A stretch of DNA of 18,380 nucleotides from DATKAB01 sp964542745 (GTDB lineage Bacteria; Eisenbacteria; RBG-16-71-46), in contig CAZIVR010000077.1 of NCBI GenBank assembly GCA_964542745.1, forward strand, positions 1-18,380. Reading direction: 5' to 3'. Both the position numbers and the translations under genes were made by a program. Shown piece by piece: positions 6,074 through 13,875 of this stretch. The stretch's first letter is position 1. Each line of letters starts with the position of its first letter. The notes beneath the pieces were generated by a model. The model worked only from the letters and a program-made list of their open reading frames with translations. It was not told the DNA's origin and searched no databases.

Positions 6074-7981
6074 TCAAAGGGTGTGCGACCATCCCGCGCC
6101 GAAGCTCGGGCTTTCCAGATTCAAGAGCACGGCGCGGATCCGAATTCCGCCGCCGGGACTCAAGCCGATCGAAACGTTCCACTTCTCGGAATCGAACTCG
6201 GCCTGCAGCCGCGCGAACCTCGTGGGGACGAGCTCGAAGGCGCCGAAGACGCCGTCGAGCACGTATCGGCTCGCCGCGAATGCGCGAAAACCATATCCCA
6301 TCGAGAGACGGGATTGCACCTGAAAAATGCTTGCGGGGAGGCCGGCCACGGCGTAGGCGGCGTGAAAGCGGCGGGTCCCCTGCACGTCTTCGATCCCGGC
6401 GGCCAGGCCGGGGCGGCCGGGACGCGGGGCGAGGAGCTCGACGCGGCCGCTGCTCATGCGGTCAACGTCCACCAGGCGGGAGTCCGGGGCCACCTCCTCG
6501 AAGCTCCGGTAGCCGGGGATCCGCGTCCAGCGCATGGACGTTTCGACCCGCGGCAGGAACCCGATCGTGGCGTAGTAGACCTGGTTGTCGTTGCGTCCCC
6601 TTCGATCGTAGGCCCACTCCCTCGGCATGAAGTGGGCTCCGGCCTCGAAGCCCCGGTCGGGCATCACCCCGGCCCAAGGGGTCAGGATGAAGCCGGTCAT
6701 CCCCCCGGCGGAAACCCACTCCGGCGAGGCGGGAACGCCGCCAGCCGGGGCTCCGAGCGCGCGGAGGTAGCGGTCGTGGTTCGCGTCGAGGGCCGGACGG
6801 CTCAGCTGGCGGAGGTAGTCCTCGCGGGACCCGATCCCGCTCACCGCGGTCGCGAACGGCTCGCTCCGGTCCCGGAACGAGAGGGCGAACCGGGGCACGG
6901 GCTGGACCCGAAGCGGCGTCCCGGCGGCCCGGCGCATCGGGGGCACCGGGAGGTCGAGCCGGATGCCGAAAGTGGATTCCCCGCTCGACCGCTGCGCGAA
7001 GTAGGCGAGGTCGAAGTCGCCCATCGAGCGGCGCACCTCCAGCTCGAAACCCTGGTCGCCGAGCAGGAAGCGCTGCGCGCTCCCCCGCACCGCGAGATCC
7101 GAGTACGCGGGGCGCACGGTGAGCCCGAAGCGTCCGCTGGTGGCGCGGGGCGTCGAGAAGTAGGTGCCGGAGTCCGCGAAGGCGATGTAGCCGGTGCGCT
7201 CGACCTGCGCGTCGAACAGGAGCGCGCCCTCCGCCACCGGCCGCGACGCCCCGACCGCGAGGCCCCAGCGGTGGTCCCCGAAGTACCCGGCCGAGACCGA
7301 GACCAGCGCGGCCCCCGGCGCCCAGGCGAACTGGTCGAGGCTCATGCGACCCGGCCGCACGCGCCCCCCGTCGCGGTCGAGGGACGAGGGCGGGTAGTCG
7401 TCCACCAGCGGAATCAGGATCCCGAATTGGGCGGCGGCCCCCGGCCACGGATTGAGGCGCAGCCGCGGTTGCAGCTCGATCCGCACCTCGAACGGATTGA
7501 AGATCCGGCCGATCCGGTAATCGAGGAGCGGACCCACGTCGAGGTCGGCCCGCGCGAACGTCGGGGAGCCGGGCCTTCCGGCCGGTTCCTCCGGGAAGCC
7601 CGGCTCGCCGGGATAGCGCACGCGGAAGTGGCCGCCAGGGCCTGCCCCGGGCGCGAGGATCGCGGCGGCGGCCATGCCGAGCCGCCGTTCGATCGCCGGC
7701 CGCCTCTCCCCCGCGGCGGCATGCACGCGCCCGAGCGCCTCGGCGGAGTGCCGGTAGCGGCGGTTCTCGTACGCGACCGCCCCGCCGGGGCCGGCCGCGA
7801 CGCCGAGGTTTTCGAGCCCGAGTTGCCGCAGTCGGAGCGTGAGCGAGTCCGCGGGGAGCGGCGCTGCGGCGGCGGTCGATCCTGCCGCCATGGCCCGATC
7901 CGAATCCGCGCCCGGAGCGACGGGCGAGGGCGGCGAGGTCGCGAGGAGACAGAACGCTGCGGCTGCGAGGAGGCTGGGCAA
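6074..7981 (-). CDS. YjbH-like outer-membrane beta-barrel protein
   Basis: This 635-residue exported protein resembles the YjbH family, outer-membrane proteins linked to exopolysaccharide production in enterobacteria. Evidence: an N-terminal region with LRQLGLENLGV and YENRRYR (52-77); then a long alternating polar/aromatic pattern typical of barrel strands (VRIELQPRLRLNPW, FGLTVRPAYSDLAV, FELEVRRSMGDFDLAYFAQR); and a C-terminal part with YYATIGFLPRVETSMRW, GIEDVQGTRRFHAAYAVA and LQAEFDSEKWNVSIGL, all in YjbH style. The start is a TTG, the only usable start in frame before the hydrophobic stretch SLLAAAAFCLLA, and it has no clear ribosome binding site. The signal peptide also lacks its usual basic residues, so the start is uncertain. 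None of yjbE, yjbF or yjbG is nearby. The family call rests on remembered motifs and is moderate. Confidence 0.68.
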   Translation of the reverse strand: MPSLLAAAAFCLLATSPPSPVAPGADSDRAMAAGSTAAAAPLPADSLTLRLRQLGLENLGVAAGPGGAVAYENRRYRHSAEALGRVHAAAGERRPAIERRLGMAAAAILAPGAGPGGHFRVRYPGEPGFPEEPAGRPGSPTFARADLDVGPLLDYRIGRIFNPFEVRIELQPRLRLNPWPGAAAQFGILIPLVDDYPPSSLDRDGGRVRPGRMSLDQFAWAPGAALVSVSAGYFGDHRWGLAVGASRPVAEGALLFDAQVERTGYIAFADSGTYFSTPRATSGRFGLTVRPAYSDLAVRGSAQRFLLGDQGFELEVRRSMGDFDLAYFAQRSSGESTFGIRLDLPVPPMRRAAGTPLRVQPVPRFALSFRDRSEPFATAVSGIGSREDYLRQLSRPALDANHDRYLRALGAPAGGVPASPEWVSAGGMTGFILTPWAGVMPDRGFEAGAHFMPREWAYDRRGRNDNQVYYATIGFLPRVETSMRWTRIPGYRSFEEVAPDSRLVDVDRMSSGRVELLAPRPGRPGLAAGIEDVQGTRRFHAAYAVAGLPASIFQVQSRLSMGYGFRAFAASRYVLDGVFGAFELVPTRFARLQAEFDSEKWNVSIGLSPGGGIRIRAVLLNLESPSFGAGWSHTL

Positions 7982-8215
7982 GGCTTCGGGCTCGGGGGTC
8001 GGGACGCTCGTGGTGGGCTGGACGCGGACGGGGGGAGAAAAGGCTACCGCATCACTTCCCCGGCGCGCACGGCCCAGCGGCCCGCGCTCGAATCCGGGGA
8101 GGGGCGCAGACCGGGTTCGAGCGGCGAAGGGAGCGCGGGGCGGGGCGCCCGGCGACCCCCGCGCGAACCGCGGATCGCGGCGGGACCCGGCCGGGCGGGT
8201 GCCCGGAATGGCTCC

Positions 8216-8246
8216 GGCCGCGGCTCCCGAGGGGGCGGCCGCGGCC
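8216..8246 (-). terminator. GC-rich hairpin downstream of the subtilase gene
   Basis: Arms GGCCGCGGC and GCCGCGGCC form a perfect 9-bp stem with a 13-nt loop, starting 32 nt after the subtilase stop on the minus strand. No T-run follows, so it may slow or stabilise the transcript end without being a classic terminator. The rest of the gap between the subtilase and YjbH-like genes (7982-8277) shows no convincing gene or promoter. Confidence 0.35.
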
Positions 8247-8277
8247 GGGTTTCGTCACCTGCCGGAAACGGGACGTG

Positions 8278-11200
8278 TCAGGGCATGAGCACCATGCGGC
8301 GGCTGCCCTCGAAGCCGGGGGTCTTCAGGCGGTAGAAGTACACGCCCGCCGGCGCGGCGCCGCCGCCGTCCTCCCTCCCGCTCCAGCGCAGCGTGTGAGC
8401 GCCCGGGTCGAACTCGCGGTCGGCGAGGGTCGCCACGCGGCGGCCGCCGGCGTCGAAGACCTCGAGACTCACGTGGCCCCGCCGGGCGATCGTGAACCGG
8501 AGGTCGGTCGCGATCCGGAACGGGTTGGGCGTGTTGGGCAGGAGCGCGTTCTCGAGGAGCGCCTTGCCCCCGTCGTAGGGCTTCTGGACGGCGACGGCGG
8601 CGTTGGCGAGCCCGCCGCTCACGGTCAGCGTGTAGGCGCTCACCGCGCTCAGGTAGCCGTCCACCATCAGGTAGTAGCGCCCGGGAGCCGCGTTGTAGCT
8701 GCCGGCCTCGGGATTCGCGGTCGAGTACCCGCGCGCGACCTCGGTGAGGCTCGAGTTGTAGAGGAACCAGTCGAGGTCGGCGCTCGAGCCGATCGAAAGC
8801 GAGATGTTGATGTTCCCGCCGGTGCCGACGTCGAAGTAGAAGTAGTCCACGTCGGAGCTGGAGGAGATGTTGCCGGTGACCGCGATGCCCGTGCCCACCG
8901 GGCCGTTGGCGGTCCCGGAGGTGTTGTTGGACTCGGTCTCGGCGGTGATCGGCGGGGTCCCGGCCGGCACGGTGACGCTGATGTCGTCGAAGGCCATCCC
9001 GTCGGTCGTGATCGGGTAGTCGTCGTACTGCTGGAACTTGACGATGAAGGTCGAGGTGAGTGCGAGCCCGTTGGCCGCGGCGAGCGCGTCCACGTCCAGC
9101 ACCACGTTGCGCCAGGTGTTGTCGGAGAAGCTGGCGGGCGCGAGGCTGTAGACCTTCACGTAGCTGGTGCCGCCGTTGTTCGAGAAGTAGATCCCGTCCT
9201 GCGTCTGGGTCTCGTCGCCGAAGTCCTTCCACCAGAACGACAGGTTGACCTGGGTCTGGCCGGCGAGATTGAGGCGCAGGCGGGCCTCGGTCTGGCTGTA
9301 GCCGCCGCTGGTCGCGTCGTCCATCACCATGTGGTAGGAGCCGGTGCGCGGCGTGTTCGTGGTGAGCAGCCGCACGCGCCCGTTGGCGGTGACGGCCGTC
9401 TGCCAGTAGGCGTCGAACGTTCCGCCCTCGAATCCGGTCGAGTAGGGCAGCGTGGCGTAGCTGCCGCTCGGCACGCTGATCGTGAAGTTGGCGTTGCTCA
9501 TGTCGGTGGCGGTGCCGCCGGTGACGCGCACCCGGCCCTGGGTGGTGGCCGTCGAAGGCACCGTCCACGCGTGGGAGCCGTCGTTGGCGGTGCCGGTGAC
9601 GATCGACGTCCAGGTGCTGCCCCCGTTGGTCGAGTAGTCGATGTCGACCGTGGAGATGCTCCCGGTCGACGTCCAGGTGATGTTGACCGAGGTCGCGGCG
9701 GTGAGCGTCTCGCCGCCGTTCGGGTAGGTGACGGTCACGCTCGCGGCGGGCGGGGCGCCCGCGACGGCCGCGGCGGCGTCCACCATGCCGTAGCCGGTGT
9801 AGCGGTCCCAGCCGGCGGCGGACTCGACGCTCACCACGTCCTGCGCGGTGGTGAGCAGCCGGTCCCGCACCTGCGTGGCCGTGAAGGTGGGATTGGCCGA
9901 GAGGATCAGCGCGCACACGCCCGCGGCGTACGGCGTGGCGCACGAGGTGCCGTTGAACCACTTCGAGTAGTCGCTGGGATCGTAGCCGGCCGCGCCGAGG
10001 CGGTCGGTGGTGGGCAGGATGGTCGGGGCGATCACGTCCACCGCGCCGGCCGCGCCCGCGGTGGCGACGCCGTAGTTGGATCCCCACCAGCGCTCGCCGT
10101 CGCAGGTGTAGCCGTTCGGGTCGGTGCTCACCCCGGGGTTGACCTCCGAGGACAGGCTGCTCGAGCGCTTGCGGTCGCCGCACGGGGACGCGGCGCCGAC
10201 GCCGATCACCAGGCTGTGGATCGCCGGGTAGCTGATGGTGCTCTTGTTCTCGTTGCCGGTGGCGGCGAGGATCACGCAGCCGGCGTTGGAGGCGTACTGG
10301 ATCGCGGTGTCGGTGGCCGGATCGCTGGTGATCGCGGCCCCGAGGCTCATGCTGATCACCTTCGCGCCGTTGTCCGCCGCGAAGTACAGCGCGTTCTGGA
10401 TGGCCGAGAAGAACATCGAGCCGGCGCTGTTCGCGACCTTGAGCGGCATGATCGAGCAGCCCGCGGCGATGCCGGCGCTGCCGAGGGTGTTGGTGCGGGC
10501 CGCGGCGATTCCGGCGCACGCGGTGCCGTGCCCGGACTGCGACGAGTTGTCGTCGGGGTTGGAATCGTTGTCGCCGTAGTCCCAGCCGGCCACCTGCAGC
10601 AGGTCCGGGTGCGCGCTCTGGACGCCGCTGTCGATGATGGCGATCAGCACGGAGCTCGAGCCGTAGCCCTGCGCGCCGTCCCACGCGGCGTGCGCGTTGG
10701 CGTCGAATCCCACGGTTCCGACCGGGGACCCGGTGGTGTGGTTCTGGTTGGTCCAGTTGTAGCTCAGCATCTGCGCGGTGTTGTTGTGGCCCCAGTGCAT
10801 GGAGTGGAGCGGATCGGCCGGAACGGCGGCGGGAAACGCCACGTAGTCGAGCGTCACGGCCTCGACCTCGGGCAGCCCCTCCAGCTGGTTCATCGCGTCC
10901 ACCGGCGAGACGCCGGCGCCGAGTTCCACCATCAGCCAGCGGTCCACGCCGAGTCGCCGCGCTTCCACCGCGTTGGCGGGATCCACGAAGGCGCGGCGCA
11001 GCCCGGTCGCCCGCGCGAGGCCGAGCGCGCGATCCACCGACTCGAGTCCGGTGGTGGGGCTCGCGGCGCGCTGGCCGTACTTGAGACCGGAAGCCGTGCG
11101 CGAGGCCCGGATCGCGGGCTCGGTGAGCTGGACCAGCACCCGGTCGGGCGCGTGCTCGGCGACGACCGGAGCGTTGGGCTGGAACCCGAGCTGGACCGGG

Positions 11201-11304
11201 GCGAACGGGCGTCCCTGCGCGGCGGCCGATCGGGCCGCGAGCCCGGCGGCGGCCAGCGCGAGGAGCAGGACGAGGACACGTGAACGGTGGGGGAACCGAG
11301 TCAT
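8278..11304 (-). CDS. Secreted multidomain subtilisin-like serine protease (S8)
   Basis: This 1008-residue secreted protease has a signal peptide at 1-30 (basic start, hydrophobic core, ARSAAAQ cleavage region) and a propeptide-like region at about 50-157. The S8 catalytic domain spans about 165-515: Asp225 in IAIIDSG, His259 in SGHGTACAG, oxyanion Asn351 in AATGNEN, Ser454 in NGTSCATPYAAG. After it come a Kre9/KNH-like Ig domain (521-609, starting VTYPNGGETL), a MAM/lectin-like sandwich domain (617-779), a bacterial pre-peptidase C-terminal (PPC) domain (about 790-897, ESNNTSGTAN and DVDYFYFDV) and an FlgD-like Ig tail (916-1008, LPNTPNPFR and GVYFYRLKT). The tail is typical of exported proteins in FCB-type and related phyla and may act in anchoring or sorting. 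The ATG is fixed by AGGAGG 6 nt upstream. It probably degrades extracellular protein; its target is unknown. Confidence 0.95.
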   Translation of the reverse strand: MTRFPHRSRVLVLLLALAAAGLAARSAAAQGRPFAPVQLGFQPNAPVVAEHAPDRVLVQLTEPAIRASRTASGLKYGQRAASPTTGLESVDRALGLARATGLRRAFVDPANAVEARRLGVDRWLMVELGAGVSPVDAMNQLEGLPEVEAVTLDYVAFPAAVPADPLHSMHWGHNNTAQMLSYNWTNQNHTTGSPVGTVGFDANAHAAWDGAQGYGSSSVLIAIIDSGVQSAHPDLLQVAGWDYGDNDSNPDDNSSQSGHGTACAGIAAARTNTLGSAGIAAGCSIMPLKVANSAGSMFFSAIQNALYFAADNGAKVISMSLGAAITSDPATDTAIQYASNAGCVILAATGNENKSTISYPAIHSLVIGVGAASPCGDRKRSSSLSSEVNPGVSTDPNGYTCDGERWWGSNYGVATAGAAGAVDVIAPTILPTTDRLGAAGYDPSDYSKWFNGTSCATPYAAGVCALILSANPTFTATQVRDRLLTTAQDVVSVESAAGWDRYTGYGMVDAAAAVAGAPPAASVTVTYPNGGETLTAATSVNITWTSTGSISTVDIDYSTNGGSTWTSIVTGTANDGSHAWTVPSTATTQGRVRVTGGTATDMSNANFTISVPSGSYATLPYSTGFEGGTFDAYWQTAVTANGRVRLLTTNTPRTGSYHMVMDDATSGGYSQTEARLRLNLAGQTQVNLSFWWKDFGDETQTQDGIYFSNNGGTSYVKVYSLAPASFSDNTWRNVVLDVDALAAANGLALTSTFIVKFQQYDDYPITTDGMAFDDISVTVPAGTPPITAETESNNTSGTANGPVGTGIAVTGNISSSSDVDYFYFDVGTGGNINISLSIGSSADLDWFLYNSSLTEVARGYSTANPEAGSYNAAPGRYYLMVDGYLSAVSAYTLTVSGGLANAAVAVQKPYDGGKALLENALLPNTPNPFRIATDLRFTIARRGHVSLEVFDAGGRRVATLADREFDPGAHTLRWSGREDGGGAAPAGVYFYRLKTPGFEGSRRMVLMP

Positions 11305-11414
11305 CGAGAGCCTCCTGTCTTCCGTGATACGGCGGTGTGCGACCTCCTATCCGGCCCGGCGTGGAACCGCGGGGCGCTCCCCGATCCGGTCCGGGGGGCG
11401 TTCCCGCGCGGGTG

Positions 11415-11443
11415 TTGGTAGCACAGGCGATCCGGGCTGTCAT
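11415..11443 (-). promoter_or_regulatory. Candidate promoter of the subtilase gene
   Basis: On the minus strand ATGACA (11443-11438; five of six matches to the -35 consensus) is spaced exactly 17 nt from TACCAA (11420-11415; three of six to the -10). It lies about 110 nt before the subtilase ATG, within the 190-nt gap after the glycosyltransferase gene. The spacing is good but the -10 is weak. Confidence 0.3.
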
Positions 11444-11494
11444 CAGGAAAATCGGAATCAGGTGGCGAGCCGGCAAAGTCGCAGAAGTCGCCGC

Positions 11495-12508
11495 TCAGGC
11501 GCGGGTGAGGAAAGGCCGGGTGGCCTCGAACGCGGCGTCCGCGCCGATCGCGGCGAGGCCGAGCGCCGCGCGGCCGGTCTCCTCGGCCCGCAGCACCCGC
11601 GCCAGGTCCTCCGGGACGAAGGGTCCGCAGTCGTCGGGAGACCAGCCGGAAAAGAGCGCGACCACCGGCGTGCCCACCGCGGCCGCGACGTGCATCGGGC
11701 CGGTGTTCGGCGTGACCAGCACGCGCAGGCGCGCGAGCAGGGCCTTGTACCGCTCGAAGTCGGGAGGGCCGCTCAGCACCGTGAGCGCGCCCCCCGAGCG
11801 GCGGCGTAGCGCCTCGGCGAGGGGCCGCTCCGCGGGAAGGGCGTCGATCACCGGCCGGATCGGGAGGCCCGCCGACTCCCCGAACGCGGCCAGCCGCCGC
11901 GCGAGGGCCGCGGCCTCGGCGGCCGGCCACTCGCGGTGCCGGCGTCCGCTCGCGAGGGCTCCCCTCCCGCTCTCGCTGAACGTGAGGTGGAGGCCGACCG
12001 GGATCTCCCCGGGTCCGACGCCGTGCGCCGCGAGGTAGTCGGAGGCGGCGCGGCGGCCCGCGTCGGTCACCGGAAGCTCCAGCCATCCCCGCGCCGCCGG
12101 CCGAGCCAGCCCGTCCTCCGCCAGGTCGAGGCAGCGGGCCGAGAAGTGGAGCGACCGCGGACGCGCCTCGAGGACGCGCACGTCGGGCGCGACGCCGCGC
12201 ATCAGGCGCGCGTACCGCGGGTTCGTCTCGAAGACGTACACGCGGTCGAACGCGAGTGCCGCGAGGGCGCGCCGGGTCGCGCCGTCCGAGAGGAGGCCCG
12301 CGGGGAAGCGGCGGCGGTAGAGGTGGAAGGCAACGAGCCGTGGATCGAAGCCGCGCAGGGTGCGCCGGCCCTCGGTCGTGGTGAGCAGGTGGAGCTCGGC
12401 GCCCGGCAGGCCGGTCAGCAGCAGGCGCAGCGCCGGCGTGAGCATGACCAGGTCCCCCATGCGGCCCACGCGGACCGCGAGCACCCGGCGTGGTTCCTCG
12501 ATCGGCAT
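11495..12508 (-). CDS. Glycosyltransferase family 9 (heptosyltransferase-like)
   Basis: This 337-residue cytoplasmic, GT-B-fold protein resembles ADP-heptose:LPS heptosyltransferases, which build the LPS inner core. The N-terminal motif VRVGRMGDLVMLTPALR (12-28) includes the conserved Asp19, matching the catalytic-base region of WaaC. The C-terminal nucleotide-sugar motif is VTPNTGPMHVAAAVGTPVVALF (in two parts, 265-274 and 275-286). Length is normal for the family. One oddity: the motif usually reads NDTGP or NDSGP, and here Asn268 stands where Asp is expected. The substrate cannot be assigned; GT9 members also act on other surface glycans. The ATG is the first in frame with a GAAGG-like site about 7 nt upstream. 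It faces the NTF2-like gene divergently and may share its control region. Confidence 0.88.
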   Translation of the reverse strand: MPIEEPRRVLAVRVGRMGDLVMLTPALRLLLTGLPGAELHLLTTTEGRRTLRGFDPRLVAFHLYRRRFPAGLLSDGATRRALAALAFDRVYVFETNPRYARLMRGVAPDVRVLEARPRSLHFSARCLDLAEDGLARPAARGWLELPVTDAGRRAASDYLAAHGVGPGEIPVGLHLTFSESGRGALASGRRHREWPAAEAAALARRLAAFGESAGLPIRPVIDALPAERPLAEALRRRSGGALTVLSGPPDFERYKALLARLRVLVTPNTGPMHVAAAVGTPVVALFSGWSPDDCGPFVPEDLARVLRAEETGRAALGLAAIGADAAFEATRPFLTRA

Positions 12509-12544
12509 CCCGGCGCCTTCCCTCCCCGAATCCGGGCGCGACCA

Positions 12545-12606
12545 TAGGCGCTCCCGGCGCCCCGCGAAAGCGCGACGGCGCTGGCCGTCGCGCGGGGAAG
12601 CGCCTA
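12545..12606. repeat. Nested inverted repeats in the divergent GT9 / NTF2-like promoter region
   Basis: The inner repeat has arms GCGCGACGGC (12570-12579) and GCCGTCGCGC (12584-12593), a perfect 10-bp stem with a GCTG loop. It is enclosed by TAGGCGCT (12545-12552) and AGCGCCTA (12599-12606). On each strand the outer arm runs into a weak -10-like hexamer reading outward: TATGGT towards the glycosyltransferase and TAGGAT towards the NTF2-like gene. It may be a shared operator or a cruciform between divergent promoters. The symmetry is seen; the function is inferred. Confidence 0.45.
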
Positions 12607-12657
12607 GGATTCGGGGCCGGGATCGCGGCCCGCGATGCGAACGAAGGGGAGGCGGCC

Positions 12658-13713
12658 ATGGATCGAATCGAAGGACGGCACGCTCGGCGGCCCGCCGGAA
12701 TCCCGCGCGCGGCGGCGGCCGCGCTCCTGCTCGCGGCCGGGACGGCGCTCGCGGCGGGGAGCGCCCTGGACGAGATGGTCGCGGCCGAGCGCGCCTTCGC
12801 CCGGGACTCCGGGGAACTCGGCACGCGGGCCGCCTTCCTCACCCACCTCGCGCCCGAGGCCGTGCTGTTCCGGGCCGGGCCGGTGAACGGCATCCGCCTG
12901 TGGCAGGCGCGCGGCGAGAGCCCGGCCGTGCTGGCGTGGGCGCCGTCGTTCGCCGAGGTCTCGGGCTCGGGCGATTTCGGTTTCTCGAGCGGCCCGTGGA
13001 CCTACGCCGCGGGCCGCGACACGGCCCCGGCCGCCTTCGGCCACTTCGTGTCGGTGTGGAGGCGCGAGGCCGGAGGGCCGTGGAAGGTGGTGCTGGACGT
13101 CGGGATCTCCCATCCCGACCCGGGCGTCGCGCTCGAGCGGGTCGAGGTGACTCCCGGCCCCACGCACGCGCCCCCGGAGAGTCTCCGGCTGCGCGGCTGG
13201 GACGCGGGGGTGGGCGTGAGGCGCGGCGGCACCGCGATCGGGCTCGGCACCGGCGGCGTCGGGATCGGCGTGGGCTCGGGCGGGTTCGGCATGGGCCTCG
13301 CGGGAGGCGGCCTCGAGAGCCGCGGCGACCTCGAGTGGCGCCGCATGCGCCACGAGAAGAATCGGCTGCTGACCGCCGAGCGGACGTTCGCCTTCGAAGT
13401 CCGCAACCGCGGCTGGGAGTCCGGCTATCGCAAGGTGTCCGCCGGGGACCTGCGCGTCTACCGCGAGGGGCGCGCCCCCGAGCTGGGCCCGGACGCGGCC
13501 ATCGAGTGGAGCGCCGGGGTGCCCCGCGACCGCGAGTGGCGGCCCATGGGCCACGCGGTGGCGCCGTCCCGCGACCTCGCCTACGTCTACGGCATCGCAC
13601 TCGCCCGCGGCGCGGCGCCCGACACCGCGGCCTACGTCCACCTGTGGCGCAAGGACGACGCCGGCGAGTGGCGGATGATGCTCGACATCGAGAACCCCTA
13701 CCCGAAGCGCTGA
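12658..13713 (+). CDS. Exported protein with two NTF2/DUF4440-like domains and a glycine-rich linker
   Basis: I cannot assign a function. The 351-residue product starts with a basic stretch and hydrophobic core (AAAAALLLAAGTALAAG, 18-34), so it is probably secreted to the periplasm. The first half (37-152: LDEMVAAERAFARDSGE, FLTHLAPEAVLF, WKVVLDVGISHP) and second half (235-348: NRLLTAERTFAFEVRNRG, YVHLWRKDD, WRMMLDIENPYP) look like two copies of an NTF2/SnoaL (DUF4440-like) cone domain. Both begin with an AERxFA helix and end with a W+MLDI or VVLDV strand followed by P. Between them, residues 183-219 are glycine-rich (GTAIGLGTGGVGIGVGSGG). The ATG is chosen by the GGAGG 5 nt upstream and the signal peptide; the open frame extends further upstream without such support. 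NTF2-like domains often bind small ligands or catalyse isomerisation, but no catalytic residues can be named here. Confidence 0.8.
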   Translation: MDRIEGRHARRPAGIPRAAAAALLLAAGTALAAGSALDEMVAAERAFARDSGELGTRAAFLTHLAPEAVLFRAGPVNGIRLWQARGESPAVLAWAPSFAEVSGSGDFGFSSGPWTYAAGRDTAPAAFGHFVSVWRREAGGPWKVVLDVGISHPDPGVALERVEVTPGPTHAPPESLRLRGWDAGVGVRRGGTAIGLGTGGVGIGVGSGGFGMGLAGGGLESRGDLEWRRMRHEKNRLLTAERTFAFEVRNRGWESGYRKVSAGDLRVYREGRAPELGPDAAIEWSAGVPRDREWRPMGHAVAPSRDLAYVYGIALARGAAPDTAAYVHLWRKDDAGEWRMMLDIENPYPKR

Positions 13714-13744
13714 GTCGCGGGCGCCGGGGCGGGCCGCGCGCGGC

Positions 13745-13762
13745 GGGCGGTCCCTGCCGCCC
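13745..13762 (+). terminator. Weak hairpin after the NTF2-like gene
   Basis: GGGCGG and CCGCCC form a 6-bp stem with a 6-nt loop, 31 nt after the stop. There is no following T-run. It lies before the candidate promoter of the SPOR gene, so it could mark the transcript end, but such stems arise easily in DNA this GC-rich. Confidence 0.25.
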
Positions 13763-13769
13763 TCCCGGG

Positions 13770-13797
13770 TTCCACCCCGCGAGGCGCGTGCTACAAT
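13770..13797 (+). promoter_or_regulatory. Candidate promoter of the SPOR-like gene
   Basis: TACAAT (13792-13797) matches five of six positions of the -10 consensus and stands out as AT-rich in this sequence. A weak -35, TTCCAC (13770-13775), lies 16 nt before it. It is followed by a leader of about 75 nt and the AGGAGG ribosome binding site of the SPOR-like gene. Confidence 0.45.
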
Positions 13798-13875
13798 GCC
13801 GCCCCTCGCGGCGCGGCGGGTGGTCCCCGCGCGCGCCGCGATTCGAACGAGACCGGGATGCTCGAGGAGGGTTGA

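Noticed and set aside
5870..8335. A long plus-strand frame antisense to the YjbH-like gene
   Set aside because: It has no start signal or recognisable domain and is explained as the shadow of the minus-strand gene, which has signal peptide and barrel-like patterning.
8255..11476. A second minus-strand frame open across the whole subtilase gene (about 1073 codons)
   Set aside because: Its product is His/Arg/Gly-rich without any motif. The overlapping frame carries the complete subtilisin triad, a signal peptide and a good ribosome binding site.
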